NCBI RefSeq assembly: GCF_000585395.1
Contig: NZ_KK073875.1
Coordinates: 1,454,407 to 1,518,406, forward strand
Reading direction: 5' to 3'
DNA length: 64,000 bases
Source of the DNA: Saccharibacillus sacchari DSM 19268
Lineage (GTDB): Bacteria > Bacillota > Bacilli > Paenibacillales > Paenibacillaceae
The translations under genes were made by a program, and so were the position numbers. The notes under the pieces are model-generated. The model was not told the origin of the DNA, searched no databases, and worked only from the letters and a program-made list of their open reading frames with translations. Positions 18,701 through 26,246 of this stretch are shown piece by piece (within the stretch, counting starts at the first letter, position 1; each line of letters begins with the position of its first letter).

Positions 18701-19233
18701 ATTTCGGTCTTGCCTTGCCTATCTACAAAGTGTTCGAGTTTTGCGATCTTCAAGTCCTCTCCATAGAAGCCTAGATGATTATAGAATACCTTGGCGAATA
18801 CACGAAGGACTGCCGTTTTGTCTTTATTAATAGGCCCTTCGATGTCTATGTTGAAGAGGATCGACTCTGTGGGAATATTGGTGCTACGGACAACCGTCGC
18901 ATACATCATTGGATCATCAAATTTATTTTCGAAGAAGTCCACAGCCTTTTTGTCGCCGATCTTGCGATTCGCTAGAAGATAGGACAACATTTTAAGAAAG
19001 TGTGATTTACCACTTCCAAAGAAACCTGAAATCCATACACCGATTTTATCGGTAGGATAGTCGATAGCTTTCGAGTAATTATCAAAAAACGTGCCGAAAT
19101 GCCGACGGAGTTCTTTGGTAATAATGTACTCGTCAAGTTCTTGAACGAGACTTCTCTCGTCATCCTGTGCCACTTTGATAACACCATTGATATCGCGATT
19201 GATATCCTTTTGTAACATACTTTGAATTTTCAT
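15712..19233 (-). CDS. brxC: BREX ATPase BrxC
   Basis: An 1173-residue BrxC, the large AAA+/STAND-like ATPase of BREX. The P-loop GFFGSGKS is at residues 70-77 and the Walker B LLFCVDE at 254-260. The central and C-terminal thirds are long charged helices, with coiled-coil character around residues 600-700 and 950-1100. The length fits the family (about 1200). Start ATG at 19233 has GGAGGG with six-base spacing. BrxC is needed for both methylation and restriction in characterised BREX systems. It lies between brxB and pglX with 14-base gaps on each side. Confidence 0.95.
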   Translation of the reverse strand: MKIQSMLQKDINRDINGVIKVAQDDERSLVQELDEYIITKELRRHFGTFFDNYSKAIDYPTDKIGVWISGFFGSGKSHFLKMLSYLLANRKIGDKKAVDFFENKFDDPMMYATVVRSTNIPTESILFNIDIEGPINKDKTAVLRVFAKVFYNHLGFYGEDLKIAKLEHFVDRQGKTEMFRQAFEEVNGASWLEARATYAFFEDNIVSVLQSVLGMSEIAARNWFNGEENADMSIKQLVEEIKSYVDEKGKDFRLLFCVDEVGQYIGDDSDLMINLQSIVEEVGSKCQGKVWVMVTSQEAIDSVVKISGNDFSKIQGRFNTRLSLSSASVDEVIKKRILKKKEDADRLLQLVYDKERAVLKNLFTFNNAVLDIKGYADGAEFSATYPFVPYQFIIIQKVLAEIRKHGNSGKHLSGGERSMLSGFQEAAQKVQEKDENALVPFSQFYDTVHTFLESPIRRVIDRCQTAADKGDGLEQLDASVLKLLYLVRYIDDIKANIDNIAILMIDDIRADKINLRLEIAASLERLETQNYVARSGDHYSFLTDEEQDVAIDIRNTTVDSTTIVQSIGQTLFSEIYPSKKYKYNKYDFAYDQYIDETLVGAATGGVRLRFVTVASDYYSAPETKLIMDSQVNNEAIVLLSSAVQYFEELETAAKIKKYIKQKNVSQLSESIQDIIRKRQVQARILEENAKKQIEKSIVDSVVYIYGEKVEVKYGEARGKLDEALKQLIESVYSKLNLVNKFRDSDADILAILNGEPEQMSFAGSGSNNEFALNEVSQWLEERYMSRVPVSMGDVQRRYQAIPYGWREVDIAALIARLVVSQKIEIRYGGAIVGKDDRNLVGYLRKKSEIDKASVSRRIAPSEELMRKSITFLRNWLDQMGIPEDEDGLITFVKETFESRLAHYEKLLDEYNRDRYPQKEVVTAARDLMSDILSQKRDDVALLTRLIAKQDDLLDCSDDMADVETFFKSQKAIFDAARQLQNDLQNERDYFATNTDAIEKISLISSILAMPKPYGKIKDLSDLMQGVRNAYGILLEQKKEEVHGIITQCMGDVHTLADVGNQTYDEVKKADDRFVEYKRKVDDATNLTMLDAMITQVLNYKDQVCKRIESMLYDQPTIPGNTTPPKPQKIAQVRRYDVFPVKRLASREDVDGYLEGIRKKLYDTLESNDGIQIN

Positions 19234-19247
19234 TTACTTCCCTCCGG

Positions 19248-19805
19248 TTATAGTAGATTAAATGCCCGGTAATAGTTTCCGTCAAGGAACTTCTCGAAAA
19301 GGATTAAGCTTTGTCCGTTAAATTCTCCCGGATAGAACATGACAATGGGTATATCCGAGAACACCTGCTGCATACTATCAAGCATCTTATGCGACCGCAT
19401 AAAGGGATATACTTTTCCGAGGCCCGTTAAAAACAGCACATCACCGCGTTCATGCGGTTCATATTCCATCTTCGCTAGGAATGCCTCCTGCGTAGCGATC
19501 TTCTGTAATTGTTTAAGGAGAAAGTCCTTGCCTTTTTTCTCTTCTAGTCCTGCAACCGTGCCAAGCACACGCTTCTCCTCCAAAATTTCAAGTAAAATCT
19601 TATACATATCCTTTTCAATAACGCGAAAATCATCGGATGGCGTGCTGACAAGTCGTTCAACGTAATCTCGGACGATTAACTCGTACTGTGGTGAATATGT
19701 AAATACGTGTATCCCAACCTCATTCGATAACCCCTTGTTAGCGAGAAAATTACTATCTGAGATTCGCGATTTGATTCTATCCAGTTCTTGTTTAATGTCC
19801 GCCAT
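19248..19805 (-). CDS. brxB: BREX protein BrxB (DUF1788)
   Basis: A 185-residue DUF1788/BrxB protein. The body contains the conserved-looking stretches GIHVFTYSPQYE and VLFLTGLGKVYPFMRSH, and the C-terminus has PIVMFYPGEFNGQSL, all typical of BrxB. The frame is open to 19841, overlapping brxA, but the ribosome binding site AGGAG lies seven bases before ATG at 19805, giving the start MADIKQELDRI and removing the overlap. The gene is the second of the core operon. BrxB is required in the systems tested, although its biochemical role is not established. Confidence 0.93.
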   Translation of the reverse strand: MADIKQELDRIKSRISDSNFLANKGLSNEVGIHVFTYSPQYELIVRDYVERLVSTPSDDFRVIEKDMYKILLEILEEKRVLGTVAGLEEKKGKDFLLKQLQKIATQEAFLAKMEYEPHERGDVLFLTGLGKVYPFMRSHKMLDSMQQVFSDIPIVMFYPGEFNGQSLILFEKFLDGNYYRAFNLL

Positions 19806-19815
19806 AGTCACTCTC

Positions 19816-20436
19816 CTATCTGAAACAATTGAAAGCGGCAAGCGCAGTCAAATCGTTATTTTCGCGGATGCCCGTTTCTAATTCTTCACTGATGAAGATT
19901 GGATTTAACGTAGTGTCCTTTATACTATCGAGCATCTCCGTTTCAATCAGACACTTAGTCAATACCTGCTTCAGCTTCATTACCGTTTGTTCACTCCAAG
20001 CCGCTAAGTCGTCGTTCTGTTCTTGCAAGCGGGAGAAAAACACATTGAGGTCCTTTCGAGTGTAAGCAAAGTCTTGCTGACGGTACTTCTCACCGATAAG
20101 GTCGGTCATAAATTCACGGACAAGGCGACTGTATCTCATCATCGCATAGAGGTTTATTTGCTTCGCTACCTCGACGGATGCGTTTGCCAATTCATGAATC
20201 AGACTCTCGTTACCGAGAGCGACAATCCTTTTTTGACAAGCTCGAGCAATCTTGGATATTTTCCGCTCAGTTGGGTACTGAAATAGATTATCACTTTTTA
20301 TATTTCCAACTATTTCGTCAGTCGACTTTCCTTCAAGGTATTGCTTAGAAACAATTCTCATTTCGTAAAAAAGAAACTGCTCGGTAGTCAAGCTGCTGTT
20401 GTACGACATATTTACAACCACCATATTAATCAACAT
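19816..20436 (-). CDS. brxA: BREX protein BrxA (DUF1819)
   Basis: A 206-residue BrxA/DUF1819 protein by position and sequence style: the conserved N-terminal pattern LTTEQFLFYEMRIVSKQYLEG and helical body fit this small DNA-binding BREX protein. The start is uncertain. ATG at 20436 is pressed directly against AGGAGGG; ATG at 20424 is 13 bases away from that site; ATG at 20409 (MSYNSSLTTEQ) has a weaker GGTGG eight bases upstream. It is the first core gene of the operon, preceded by a small HTH gene 38 bases away and followed by brxB ten bases later. Confidence 0.9.
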   Translation of the reverse strand: MLINMVVVNMSYNSSLTTEQFLFYEMRIVSKQYLEGKSTDEIVGNIKSDNLFQYPTERKISKIARACQKRIVALGNESLIHELANASVEVAKQINLYAMMRYSRLVREFMTDLIGEKYRQQDFAYTRKDLNVFFSRLQEQNDDLAAWSEQTVMKLKQVLTKCLIETEMLDSIKDTTLNPIFISEELETGIRENNDLTALAAFNCFR

Positions 20437-20474
20437 CCCTCCTGCATGCTCCTTGAGTTGTTGTCATTGGGAGA

Positions 20475-20666
20475 TTATTTAATCTCAGCACTCTGACCGC
20501 TTTCTACCCAAGTATCTACTTCCGAGATTCTGAATTTGAACAACTTACCTATTCGATGATGCGGGATGACGTCTTTTTTAATCCAGTTCCGAATCGTGTC
20601 CTTGCTCACGCCCAGGTGCTCGGCTATATCTTCAAGACTTGACCATTTTTCAGGTTCATTATACAT
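20475..20666 (-). CDS. Small excisionase/MerR-type HTH DNA-binding protein leading the BREX operon
   Basis: A 63-residue protein that is almost entirely one winged HTH of the excisionase/MerR (helix_turn_helix_17) type: WSSLEDIAEHLGVSKDTI, then WIKKDVIPHHRIGKLFKF, as in Xis-like proteins. ATG at 20666 has GGAGG eight bases upstream. It is the first cistron of the BREX transcript, 38 bases before brxA, so it may autoregulate the operon. This is not the WYL-type BrxR regulator often found with BREX. A role as a directionality factor for another element cannot be excluded. Confidence 0.8.
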   Translation of the reverse strand: MYNEPEKWSSLEDIAEHLGVSKDTIRNWIKKDVIPHHRIGKLFKFRISEVDTWVESGQSAEIK

Positions 20667-20708
20667 ATGCTTTACCTCCGTCTCTTACTCTAAGAATAAG
20701 ACTCCATC

Positions 20709-20736
20709 ATTATAACTTGATGAAATTTGAATTGAA
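20709..20736 (-). promoter_or_regulatory. Predicted promoter of the BREX operon
   Basis: On the minus strand a perfect -10 TATAAT (20709-20714) is preceded, with a 16-base spacer, by TTCAAT (20731-20736) as a weak -35. It lies about 43 bases upstream of the HTH gene start. The surrounding sequence is strongly AT-rich. Confidence 0.6.
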
Positions 20737-20906
20737 ATGAATATTTTCGATTTGGTATGAATTAGCGTGAATGTGTTGGAAACGATTTTCGTTTAACATC
20801 TTAAATTTCTTATATTAACGGTTCGAAAGAAAGGCTAGTGTCTCTCTTTTTGCGTACTCACAACTAATTCGTTTTACCTCAGATTTCAATTACATATTAT
20901 TTATTC

Positions 20907-20935
20907 GGATACCTATACAGTATGTATAGGTATCC
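20907..20935. repeat. Perfect 12-bp inverted repeat (operator or origin-like palindrome)
   Basis: The arms ggatacctatac and gtataggtatcc are exact reverse complements with a 5-base centre (agtat). There is no T-run on either side, so a terminator is unlikely. Its position between divergent operons fits an operator for a dimeric regulator, or a replication or transfer-related palindrome of the element. Confidence 0.6.
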
Positions 20936-21090
20936 CTTTAAAGAAAGGAGAAAATCTATACCAGCTTTGTAGATATAAGCAAGAAATTCTTCACTATCGC
21001 ACGTTGAATCCCCTACCCATACTGCTTATCGTTTGATTGAAAGAAGAAGTGCTCAATGTCTTTCTATAAAAAGAAAAGGAGACTACCAAA

Positions 21091-21663
21091 TTGAACAGCT
21101 CAGAAGAAACATTCGTTTTAAGCAACCAGCCAATTCAAATGCAGCATCCAATGAGAAAGTACAGAAAACAGCACTTATTCCTCATCGGCTTAGGAGCTGT
21201 CGGTTTTTCCGGATTCTTCGGCTTCGCACCTATACTTCTCTTATTCGGAGGAGCTATAGGTTGGGCTATAGGCTACCTCATCTTCAACTGGAATGCCGCT
21301 TTCAAGATCATGAAGCTTAACCGTACAAAACATCTTCTCCCGGCCTCCATTTCCCAAGAAGAACTTTATCAAAAATTAAGTACCCTCTTGCAGCATTCTG
21401 ACTTGAAAGTGAAAAATAAAAAACACTGTATCAATGTGTCTTTTCGTAACAAGTCCAATCACGGTATTTGGCTAGATAATGAACAGAAAACGTACTTTAT
21501 AGTCTCAAGATCTCAAGCAAATCGCATTTTCAAAGACCGCCACAATCCAGGCATTAAAGAATATTCTTACGGCTACACCATGTATCCCATAATCAAATCT
21601 GCTATGGACAAAGCTTTACAAACCAGAATGCATCAAGGAGAAGATGAATCGAAAATTGTATGA
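21091..21663 (+). CDS. Hypothetical protein with two transmembrane segments
   Basis: A 190-residue protein of unknown function. Residues about 27-65 form two adjacent hydrophobic, Gly-rich spans (LIGLGAVGFSGFFGFAP and LLLFGGAIGWAIGYLIF), followed by a soluble domain rich in Lys, His and Tyr. The start is TTG at 21091, supported by AAGGAG upstream. It is the first plus-strand gene of the mobile-element module and is followed 24 bases later by a secreted protein gene, so the two probably form one transcript. I do not recognise the family. Confidence 0.7.
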   Translation: MNSSEETFVLSNQPIQMQHPMRKYRKQHLFLIGLGAVGFSGFFGFAPILLLFGGAIGWAIGYLIFNWNAAFKIMKLNRTKHLLPASISQEELYQKLSTLLQHSDLKVKNKKHCINVSFRNKSNHGIWLDNEQKTYFIVSRSQANRIFKDRHNPGIKEYSYGYTMYPIIKSAMDKALQTRMHQGEDESKIV

Positions 21664-21687
21664 TCAAAAAGTGAGGGAAAAACAAAC

Positions 21688-22149
21688 TTGAAGAGAACAT
21701 TTCTTTTCGTTTTTAAAGTGGCTCTGGTGTTGATTATCGCTATTGGAGGAAGTTACGGCGGTTCACCCGAGCGAGCTGAAGCCAGAACCAAAGCCTATAC
21801 CCAGAAGGAACAGCGCGCCAGCCGTTACATCAATTTTGTAAGGTATAGCAACTATCTGGATCGAAAGCCTAATCTGTACGCTACGTTCAATCAATACTTC
21901 TCAAAAGGAAAATGGACTTACTTCCAAGTTGCTAGTCCCTATGATCATATGCAAGCTTTGAACAGTGTTCAGTATACCGGTCTTATGACATATGAAGATG
22001 ATCCAGATGTTCAGCACAAATTGAAGCTTCAGTTCCATGTCGAGCTGGATACTGATTACGAAGATTATGTTCCATATGCTATGACTATTGATGGTATCAA
22101 ACAGAGCGAGTATGAGATGAAGTCGCTTTTGATCCAAGTCACAAATTAA
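21688..22149 (+). CDS. Hypothetical secreted protein
   Basis: A 153-residue protein with a clear signal peptide: MKRTF, a hydrophobic core VALVLIIAIGG and a probable cleavage site before residue 33 (RAEA). The mature part is rich in Tyr, Gln and Asp and has no motif I recognise. TTG at 21688 is the start, with gagggaaa upstream. It lies directly after the two-TM protein gene and before an intrinsic terminator, closing that small operon. Export across the membrane is the only property the sequence supports. Confidence 0.7.
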   Translation: MKRTFLFVFKVALVLIIAIGGSYGGSPERAEARTKAYTQKEQRASRYINFVRYSNYLDRKPNLYATFNQYFSKGKWTYFQVASPYDHMQALNSVQYTGLMTYEDDPDVQHKLKLQFHVELDTDYEDYVPYAMTIDGIKQSEYEMKSLLIQVTN

Positions 22150-22169
22150 ATACAATCTACTATACCCTG

Positions 22170-22198
22170 AACACCGAGCACACTACGTGCTTGGTGTT
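22170..22198 (+). terminator. Intrinsic terminator after the two small element genes
   Basis: A 12-bp stem (aacaccgagcac / gtgcttggtgtt, with one G-T pair) closes over a 5-base loop and is followed by ttttta on the plus strand. It lies 20 bases past the secreted protein stop, and its tail runs into the leader of the RadC-like gene. Confidence 0.75.
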
Positions 22199-22235
22199 TT
22201 TATTTACCCTATTCTATCTCATGGAGGAAACCAGA

Positions 22236-22844
22236 ATGAAATATCACTTAAACGATGACCTTAGACACTTAATTGCTCAGTCTCTCAGAGAGCAAGAAGA
22301 CAGTTATACGATTCAACAGCTCTTCGATCAGTTCCCCACAAAGACGGAGCTTCTGAGCGCTACAGAACAACAGCTGGTTACGATCAAAGGCATTGGTGCA
22401 GGAAAAGCCCGTCAAATTACTGCAATGTTGAAACTAGCTATAGTTCTGGCAGCTCCGACTCATAATCCAACTGCGATTCGAAGTCCTCAGGATGTATTCG
22501 ACCTTCTCTCCTCTGAATACAAACATGCCACAAAAGAAAACTTTATCTGCCTTTTCTTGAACACAAAAAATCGACTGATCTTCAAGGAAGTAGTCTCTAT
22601 AGGCAACTTAAACTCAGCAATCGTACACCCTCGCGAAGTATTCCAAGCGGCAATCAAACGCTGCAGCGCTTCGTTGATCTGTGCGCACAATCACCCTAGC
22701 GGAGATCCGAAGCCTTCCTTTGAAGATGTGAAGATGACCAAGCGCCTTGTCGATGCCGGGAAAATCATCGGTATAGAGGTACTTGATCATGTCATCATTG
22801 GCGACCATCAATTTTATAGCTTAAAAGAACACGGACATATTTAA
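22236..22844 (+). CDS. RadC-family JAB/MPN domain protein
   Basis: A 202-residue RadC-like protein. The N-terminal part (residues about 20-80) has a helix-hairpin-helix signature (LVTIKGIGAGKARQI), and the C-terminal JAB/MPN domain carries the metal-binding pattern CAHNHPSGDPKPSFED. ATG at 22236 is chosen because GGAGG sits eight bases upstream; the longer frame lacks one. RadC-like proteins are frequent on plasmids and integrative elements. Their role is not settled, and the old DNA-repair name is not well supported. The gene stands between a terminator and an XRE regulator. Confidence 0.88.
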   Translation: MKYHLNDDLRHLIAQSLREQEDSYTIQQLFDQFPTKTELLSATEQQLVTIKGIGAGKARQITAMLKLAIVLAAPTHNPTAIRSPQDVFDLLSSEYKHATKENFICLFLNTKNRLIFKEVVSIGNLNSAIVHPREVFQAAIKRCSASLICAHNHPSGDPKPSFEDVKMTKRLVDAGKIIGIEVLDHVIIGDHQFYSLKEHGHI

Positions 22845-23022
22845 ATTACCAAAATGGAAATCCAATTCTCAAAATTCAATTAGTCGATTATGTATTCTAT
22901 ACTTTTATTCGTGTCCTTACTGCCAACTGTATCACTTCGCGACTATATCCATGCATTACTTCACTATAGTCTGTTGAGGCTTTCTGGAAAAAAATCTATC
23001 GTTTGGAGTGGGAGGAGGCATA

Positions 23023-23391
23023 ATGGATAGCATTCAGACGATTGGAGAAAGTATTCGATTTCTAAGGCAACAAAACGGTCTAAGCCAAGAGCAGCTTGCT
23101 TTGATCTCTGGGATCAACACCTCTTATGTAGGACAGATCGAGCGTGGAGAAAAGAATCCTACCATCAAGACACTGGAAAAGGTTGCTACCGCTCTTCAAA
23201 CAACGGTCGTTGGTCTGCTTACTATGTATGATCCGATTTTAAAGCATGGCTCTGTCAGAACATCACTTTTTTCGGAACTGATCAAGCAATGCTTGCTTGA
23301 GGTACTGATCGAGAACACCGATCTAATTTCGAAAAAAGGAAACTTCAAGAATGTAAACAAAGGGGACACGCATAATGAGAGCAAGCAATGA
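23023..23391 (+). CDS. XRE-family HTH transcriptional regulator
   Basis: A 122-residue regulator with a Cro/CI-type HTH at about residues 8-65: IGESIRFLRQQNGLSQEQL, then SGINTSYVGQIERGEKNPT. The C-terminal half is a short helical tail. ATG at 23023 follows GGAGGAGG, which settles the start over the GTG at 23008. The gene overlaps the start of the downstream lipoprotein gene by 17 bases, so both are co-expressed. It may be the repressor of the mobile element, controlling excision or replication. Confidence 0.85.
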   Translation: MDSIQTIGESIRFLRQQNGLSQEQLALISGINTSYVGQIERGEKNPTIKTLEKVATALQTTVVGLLTMYDPILKHGSVRTSLFSELIKQCLLEVLIENTDLISKKGNFKNVNKGDTHNESKQ

Positions 23392-23962
23392 GACAAAAAC
23401 AGAAAAAGTTCAGAAGAACTTGAAGACAATTTTGCAATATGCCTTACTGCCTTTGCTAGTGGTACTGGTGTTGTCTGGCTGTTCGGAGAATGGTTCAGCT
23501 GAAAACATTTTGGCTCAAGTTACCGGCAATGATCCTGTACAGGATGATCTTCTGAACTATATCAATGAAGAGCTTATTCCGCTCCAAACTGAAGAGTCTG
23601 CATTGATCCAAAAATACAACGAAAAGTTGGATGATCCAAATAGCGGAGATGCTGAGCTCTACGATACCTTGCAAAGTATTATTCCGGATTATAAAGAACT
23701 TATTGAACGGATCGAATCTATTCAGCCGGAAACCCCTGAAGTCAGAGAGTTGCATGAAATGTATATAGCAACAGCCAATAAGCAATACAATGCTATGGTG
23801 CAAATGCAAGCTGCTACTGAAAAGCACGACATGAATATTGTAAGCGAAGCAAATGAGAAATTGGATGAAGCACGTCGGGGGGAACGAGAATTTAGCAATG
23901 CGTTGGAGAAATTGTCGAAAGCACATAATGTAGTTGATGATCAAGGAAATTCAAATGAATAA
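23375..23962 (+). CDS. Hypothetical lipoprotein
   Basis: A 195-residue predicted lipoprotein. After a charged N-terminus, a hydrophobic run leads to the lipobox LVLSGC (Cys near residue 37), giving membrane anchoring on the outer face. The mature part is mostly helical with heptad-like Leu/Ile spacing (residues 60-190), suggesting a coiled coil. ATG at 23375 has AAAGGGG upstream. It overlaps the XRE gene and ends at a strong terminator. The function is unknown; small lipoproteins on integrative elements can act in surface exclusion, but nothing here proves that. Confidence 0.75.
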   Translation: MRASNETKTEKVQKNLKTILQYALLPLLVVLVLSGCSENGSAENILAQVTGNDPVQDDLLNYINEELIPLQTEESALIQKYNEKLDDPNSGDAELYDTLQSIIPDYKELIERIESIQPETPEVRELHEMYIATANKQYNAMVQMQAATEKHDMNIVSEANEKLDEARRGEREFSNALEKLSKAHNVVDDQGNSNE

Positions 23963-24000
23963 AAGCAAAGAGGGCGATTTGATTCGCCCTCTTTGCTTTT
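23961..24000. terminator. Bidirectional terminator, 16-bp perfect stem
   Basis: The arms aaaagcaaagagggcg and cgccctctttgctttt are exact reverse complements around an 8-base loop, with T-runs in both orientations. It ends the XRE-lipoprotein operon on the plus strand and the 449-residue gene on the minus strand. Confidence 0.9.
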
Positions 24001-24023
24001 ATGATATATCTAATCATAAAATC

Positions 24024-25373
24024 TCAAGACTTATATCCTTCACTGTCACGGATTTGTATATAAGCCTTTCTATAAATACTATACTTTTGTTGCCCTACCT
24101 TTTTAATTTTAGTTTTTCTCCTGAACATCTTGGTAGTAAGTGAATTATAAGGTTCTTCAGAAGAAAGTGCCTTATAAAGTTGATAATCCCAAAAAATTTC
24201 TGTAGGTATATCAATTGTATCAAACACTTCATTATTCTTGAAATCTTCTATAAAAACCTCTCTACATTTAAAGTCCTCTATAAAAATTTCTTTAGCTCTA
24301 ATTAAAAAATCATCAAAATACTCTTTTACCTCGGCATAACCATCAAAAATCATTCTATTAAAGTATTTATGTGTTAGTGCCTCATTAACTCCAAGATAGC
24401 CAAGATTTAAAATATTAGCTATATCGCTGTCTGATTTAATAGATTTAATGTATGGAGTGCGTTCTAAATATTCAACAAAAGCACGCGACCTTGACAATGC
24501 ATCTACATCGTAAAGACCCGTTACTTTATTAAACCAGGCTAAGCTTAAAGACTTATTGATTAGATGGCCATTCTTCTCATATTCTAACCTCAATATTTCA
24601 GAAAACAACCTAAAGTCTTCTTGTCCATTTATATATATATTCGTTGAATTGTTCTCACCGGATTTCAATCCCAAAATTCGTCTTTTGAATAAACGTTCTC
24701 TTCCGAATTTATTTTCAGAAGATATCAGTTTTATATCTTTGCAAAATAGATAGATCATCCAAGGGTAGACTACACGCGGCATTACCCAGGCATTCAATTC
24801 AACGCTCTCTATCTGTGTTTGTAATTCCTCAATATGTTCCTTCTCTAAAAGAAATTCAGAAAGATAGCGATTTATTGACTTCCCAAAAAATTCAACCTCG
24901 TCTTCATCATTGGTAATAAATATTTCTCTTCTTATGTAATCCAGTTCTTTCCCGCGCTTTTTTTTAAAGAAGTTACTCAATCTTTCTAAAGCGTTGCTTA
25001 ATATACTTACCTTGATATCGTTTAAAAAAGCTTTCTCAAGTTGATTAGATTCATCCTTATCTAATCTACCATCACCTTTCAAGACACTAAAAAAAGTCGT
25101 AGCGCCTCCCTTAAATATTATTTCTGTGCATACTCCTCTTTTATCCCAATAATATTTGCACAAATCATTTTGATTTTCAGTATTATCATAAGCGATTATT
25201 GCTTCGTGCAGCTCATCTAAAGCTTCGTCTAACTTTGCTTGATTTTCATTCAGAATTTCCAGTATATGAAAATTTTCATAAAAATTAATCTTAGTTTCTG
25301 AATTATGATTTTGCATAAGCTCTCTACCTTTCATTTGTTTATCTAACATGATTTCGCTGTTCATCAAGTTCAT
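24024..25373 (-). CDS. Unknown 449-residue protein, minus strand inside the mobile element
   Basis: I do not recognise this protein. It is largely helical and acidic, with aromatic-rich stretches (WVMPRVVYPWMIYLF near residue 200) but no signal peptide and no clear membrane span. Near residues 360-385 there is a short internal repeat, IFIEDFK then VFIEDFK, also visible in the DNA at 24229-24290. The DNA is strongly AT-rich and the gene runs against its neighbours, both marks of cargo acquired separately. The frame opens at 25373, but ATG at 25316 (MQNHNSE) with AAAGG upstream is a likelier start. It ends 23 bases before a bidirectional terminator. By position it could be an antiphage or toxin-like cargo gene; the sequence does not prove either. 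Confidence 0.7.
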   Translation of the reverse strand: MNLMNSEIMLDKQMKGRELMQNHNSETKINFYENFHILEILNENQAKLDEALDELHEAIIAYDNTENQNDLCKYYWDKRGVCTEIIFKGGATTFFSVLKGDGRLDKDESNQLEKAFLNDIKVSILSNALERLSNFFKKKRGKELDYIRREIFITNDEDEVEFFGKSINRYLSEFLLEKEHIEELQTQIESVELNAWVMPRVVYPWMIYLFCKDIKLISSENKFGRERLFKRRILGLKSGENNSTNIYINGQEDFRLFSEILRLEYEKNGHLINKSLSLAWFNKVTGLYDVDALSRSRAFVEYLERTPYIKSIKSDSDIANILNLGYLGVNEALTHKYFNRMIFDGYAEVKEYFDDFLIRAKEIFIEDFKCREVFIEDFKNNEVFDTIDIPTEIFWDYQLYKALSSEEPYNSLTTKMFRRKTKIKKVGQQKYSIYRKAYIQIRDSEGYKS

Positions 25374-25619
25374 AAGTCTTATCTTATTGTTTTCTAGAAA
25401 CTACGTATATTGTAACAGTTGCGTTTTGATCTGTAATTCAAATCTTCTTAAGTTAGAAAAGATTATTGAACATAGTGAACTTCCTCAATTCAAAAATGTC
25501 AATCCAGTTAAAATAGGCTGGATAGAATGACTTGCCTACTAGAATCGAGGCAGTACTATCTTCAAGTTTAACTTACAATACAGTCATCACCACGGGCCCT
25601 GGTAGATTAACAGAAAAGA
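25374..25619. other. Intergenic region with a possible gene remnant
   Basis: Between the divergent 449-residue gene and the element replication genes. On the plus strand about 25453-25530 reads as a short coding-like stretch (LEKIIEHSELPQFKNV, ending at TGA 25528-25530) without a ribosome binding site, perhaps the tail of a lost gene. No other feature is clear. Confidence 0.3.
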
Positions 25620-26246
25620 GTGATACTTGTGGAAGACCAAAACAAGAGCGTTGGCAAATTCAATGAAACTGTTCGGAAAAGTCGAGAAAGCATCGGTCAA
25701 GCTGTAACCCTGACAATTGGAGATGGCGAAGTACAGGTAGAAGGATTGACTCCTAAACCTTTTCTTCCACCTCAAGCATTAGTTTTGATTAGACAAGACA
25801 GCAAGTTTTACATCAAGGGTGCTTTCGATGGTAAAGAGTATGGCACCTCACAAATCGACGCTTTTGACCACAATAAAATTACGGTTAGCATTGATCTCAA
25901 AGATAAAGAAAATATTCAAATTTATTATAGAACGGGTGAAACTACAGCTAAACTTCAATCAAAAAAGATTAAAGATCCTAATGATTTCTTCCTTGCTTTT
26001 TGGGAAAACGAGTCAAGGATTTATCTGGTTTCTTCTACTTTTGATCCGGAAACAAAAAAACTAAGAAAAGATAATACCTCTGCTGTTGATCAAAAAACGA
26101 AGCAATTTATCAAAAGTTTCGTAAGGATCTCACTTTCTAATTCTCAAAGCCATGATTTTGAAGAGAACCATTCAGTTACCGTGAACTACCTTGGTATTAA
26201 CGAGAAGTCAGAAGAAGAAAGTTATGATGAACTTTATGAACGATAA
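25620..26246 (+). CDS. Hypothetical protein upstream of the primase-helicase
   Basis: A 208-residue protein with a mostly beta-strand N-terminal part (VTLTIGDGEVQVEGL, then PQALVLIRQDSKFYIKG) and a Lys/Ser-rich C-terminus. I do not recognise a family. The frame begins with GTG at 25620; a second GTG at 25629 is equally possible, and the ribosome binding site (agaaaagag) is weak. Its stop overlaps the start of the primase-helicase gene, so translation of the two is coupled. By position, a single-strand DNA-binding or replication accessory role is conceivable, without motif support. Confidence 0.65.
   Translation: MILVEDQNKSVGKFNETVRKSRESIGQAVTLTIGDGEVQVEGLTPKPFLPPQALVLIRQDSKFYIKGAFDGKEYGTSQIDAFDHNKITVSIDLKDKENIQIYYRTGETTAKLQSKKIKDPNDFFLAFWENESRIYLVSSTFDPETKKLRKDNTSAVDQKTKQFIKSFVRISLSNSQSHDFEENHSVTVNYLGINEKSEEESYDELYER

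Larger units (their letters stand above)
20667..21090. other. Divergent intergenic region between BREX and the mobile-element module
   Basis: This 424-base gap separates the minus-strand BREX operon from plus-strand element genes. It contains the BREX promoter near its left end and a perfect inverted repeat at 20907-20935. A Shine-Dalgarno-like aaaggag at 20942-20951 is not followed by a usable start codon. No gene is evident. Confidence 0.6.

Noticed and set aside
19806-19841. Overlap of brxB with brxA
   Set aside because: The overlap disappears with the ATG at 19805, which has AGGAG seven bases upstream and a start like other BrxB proteins.
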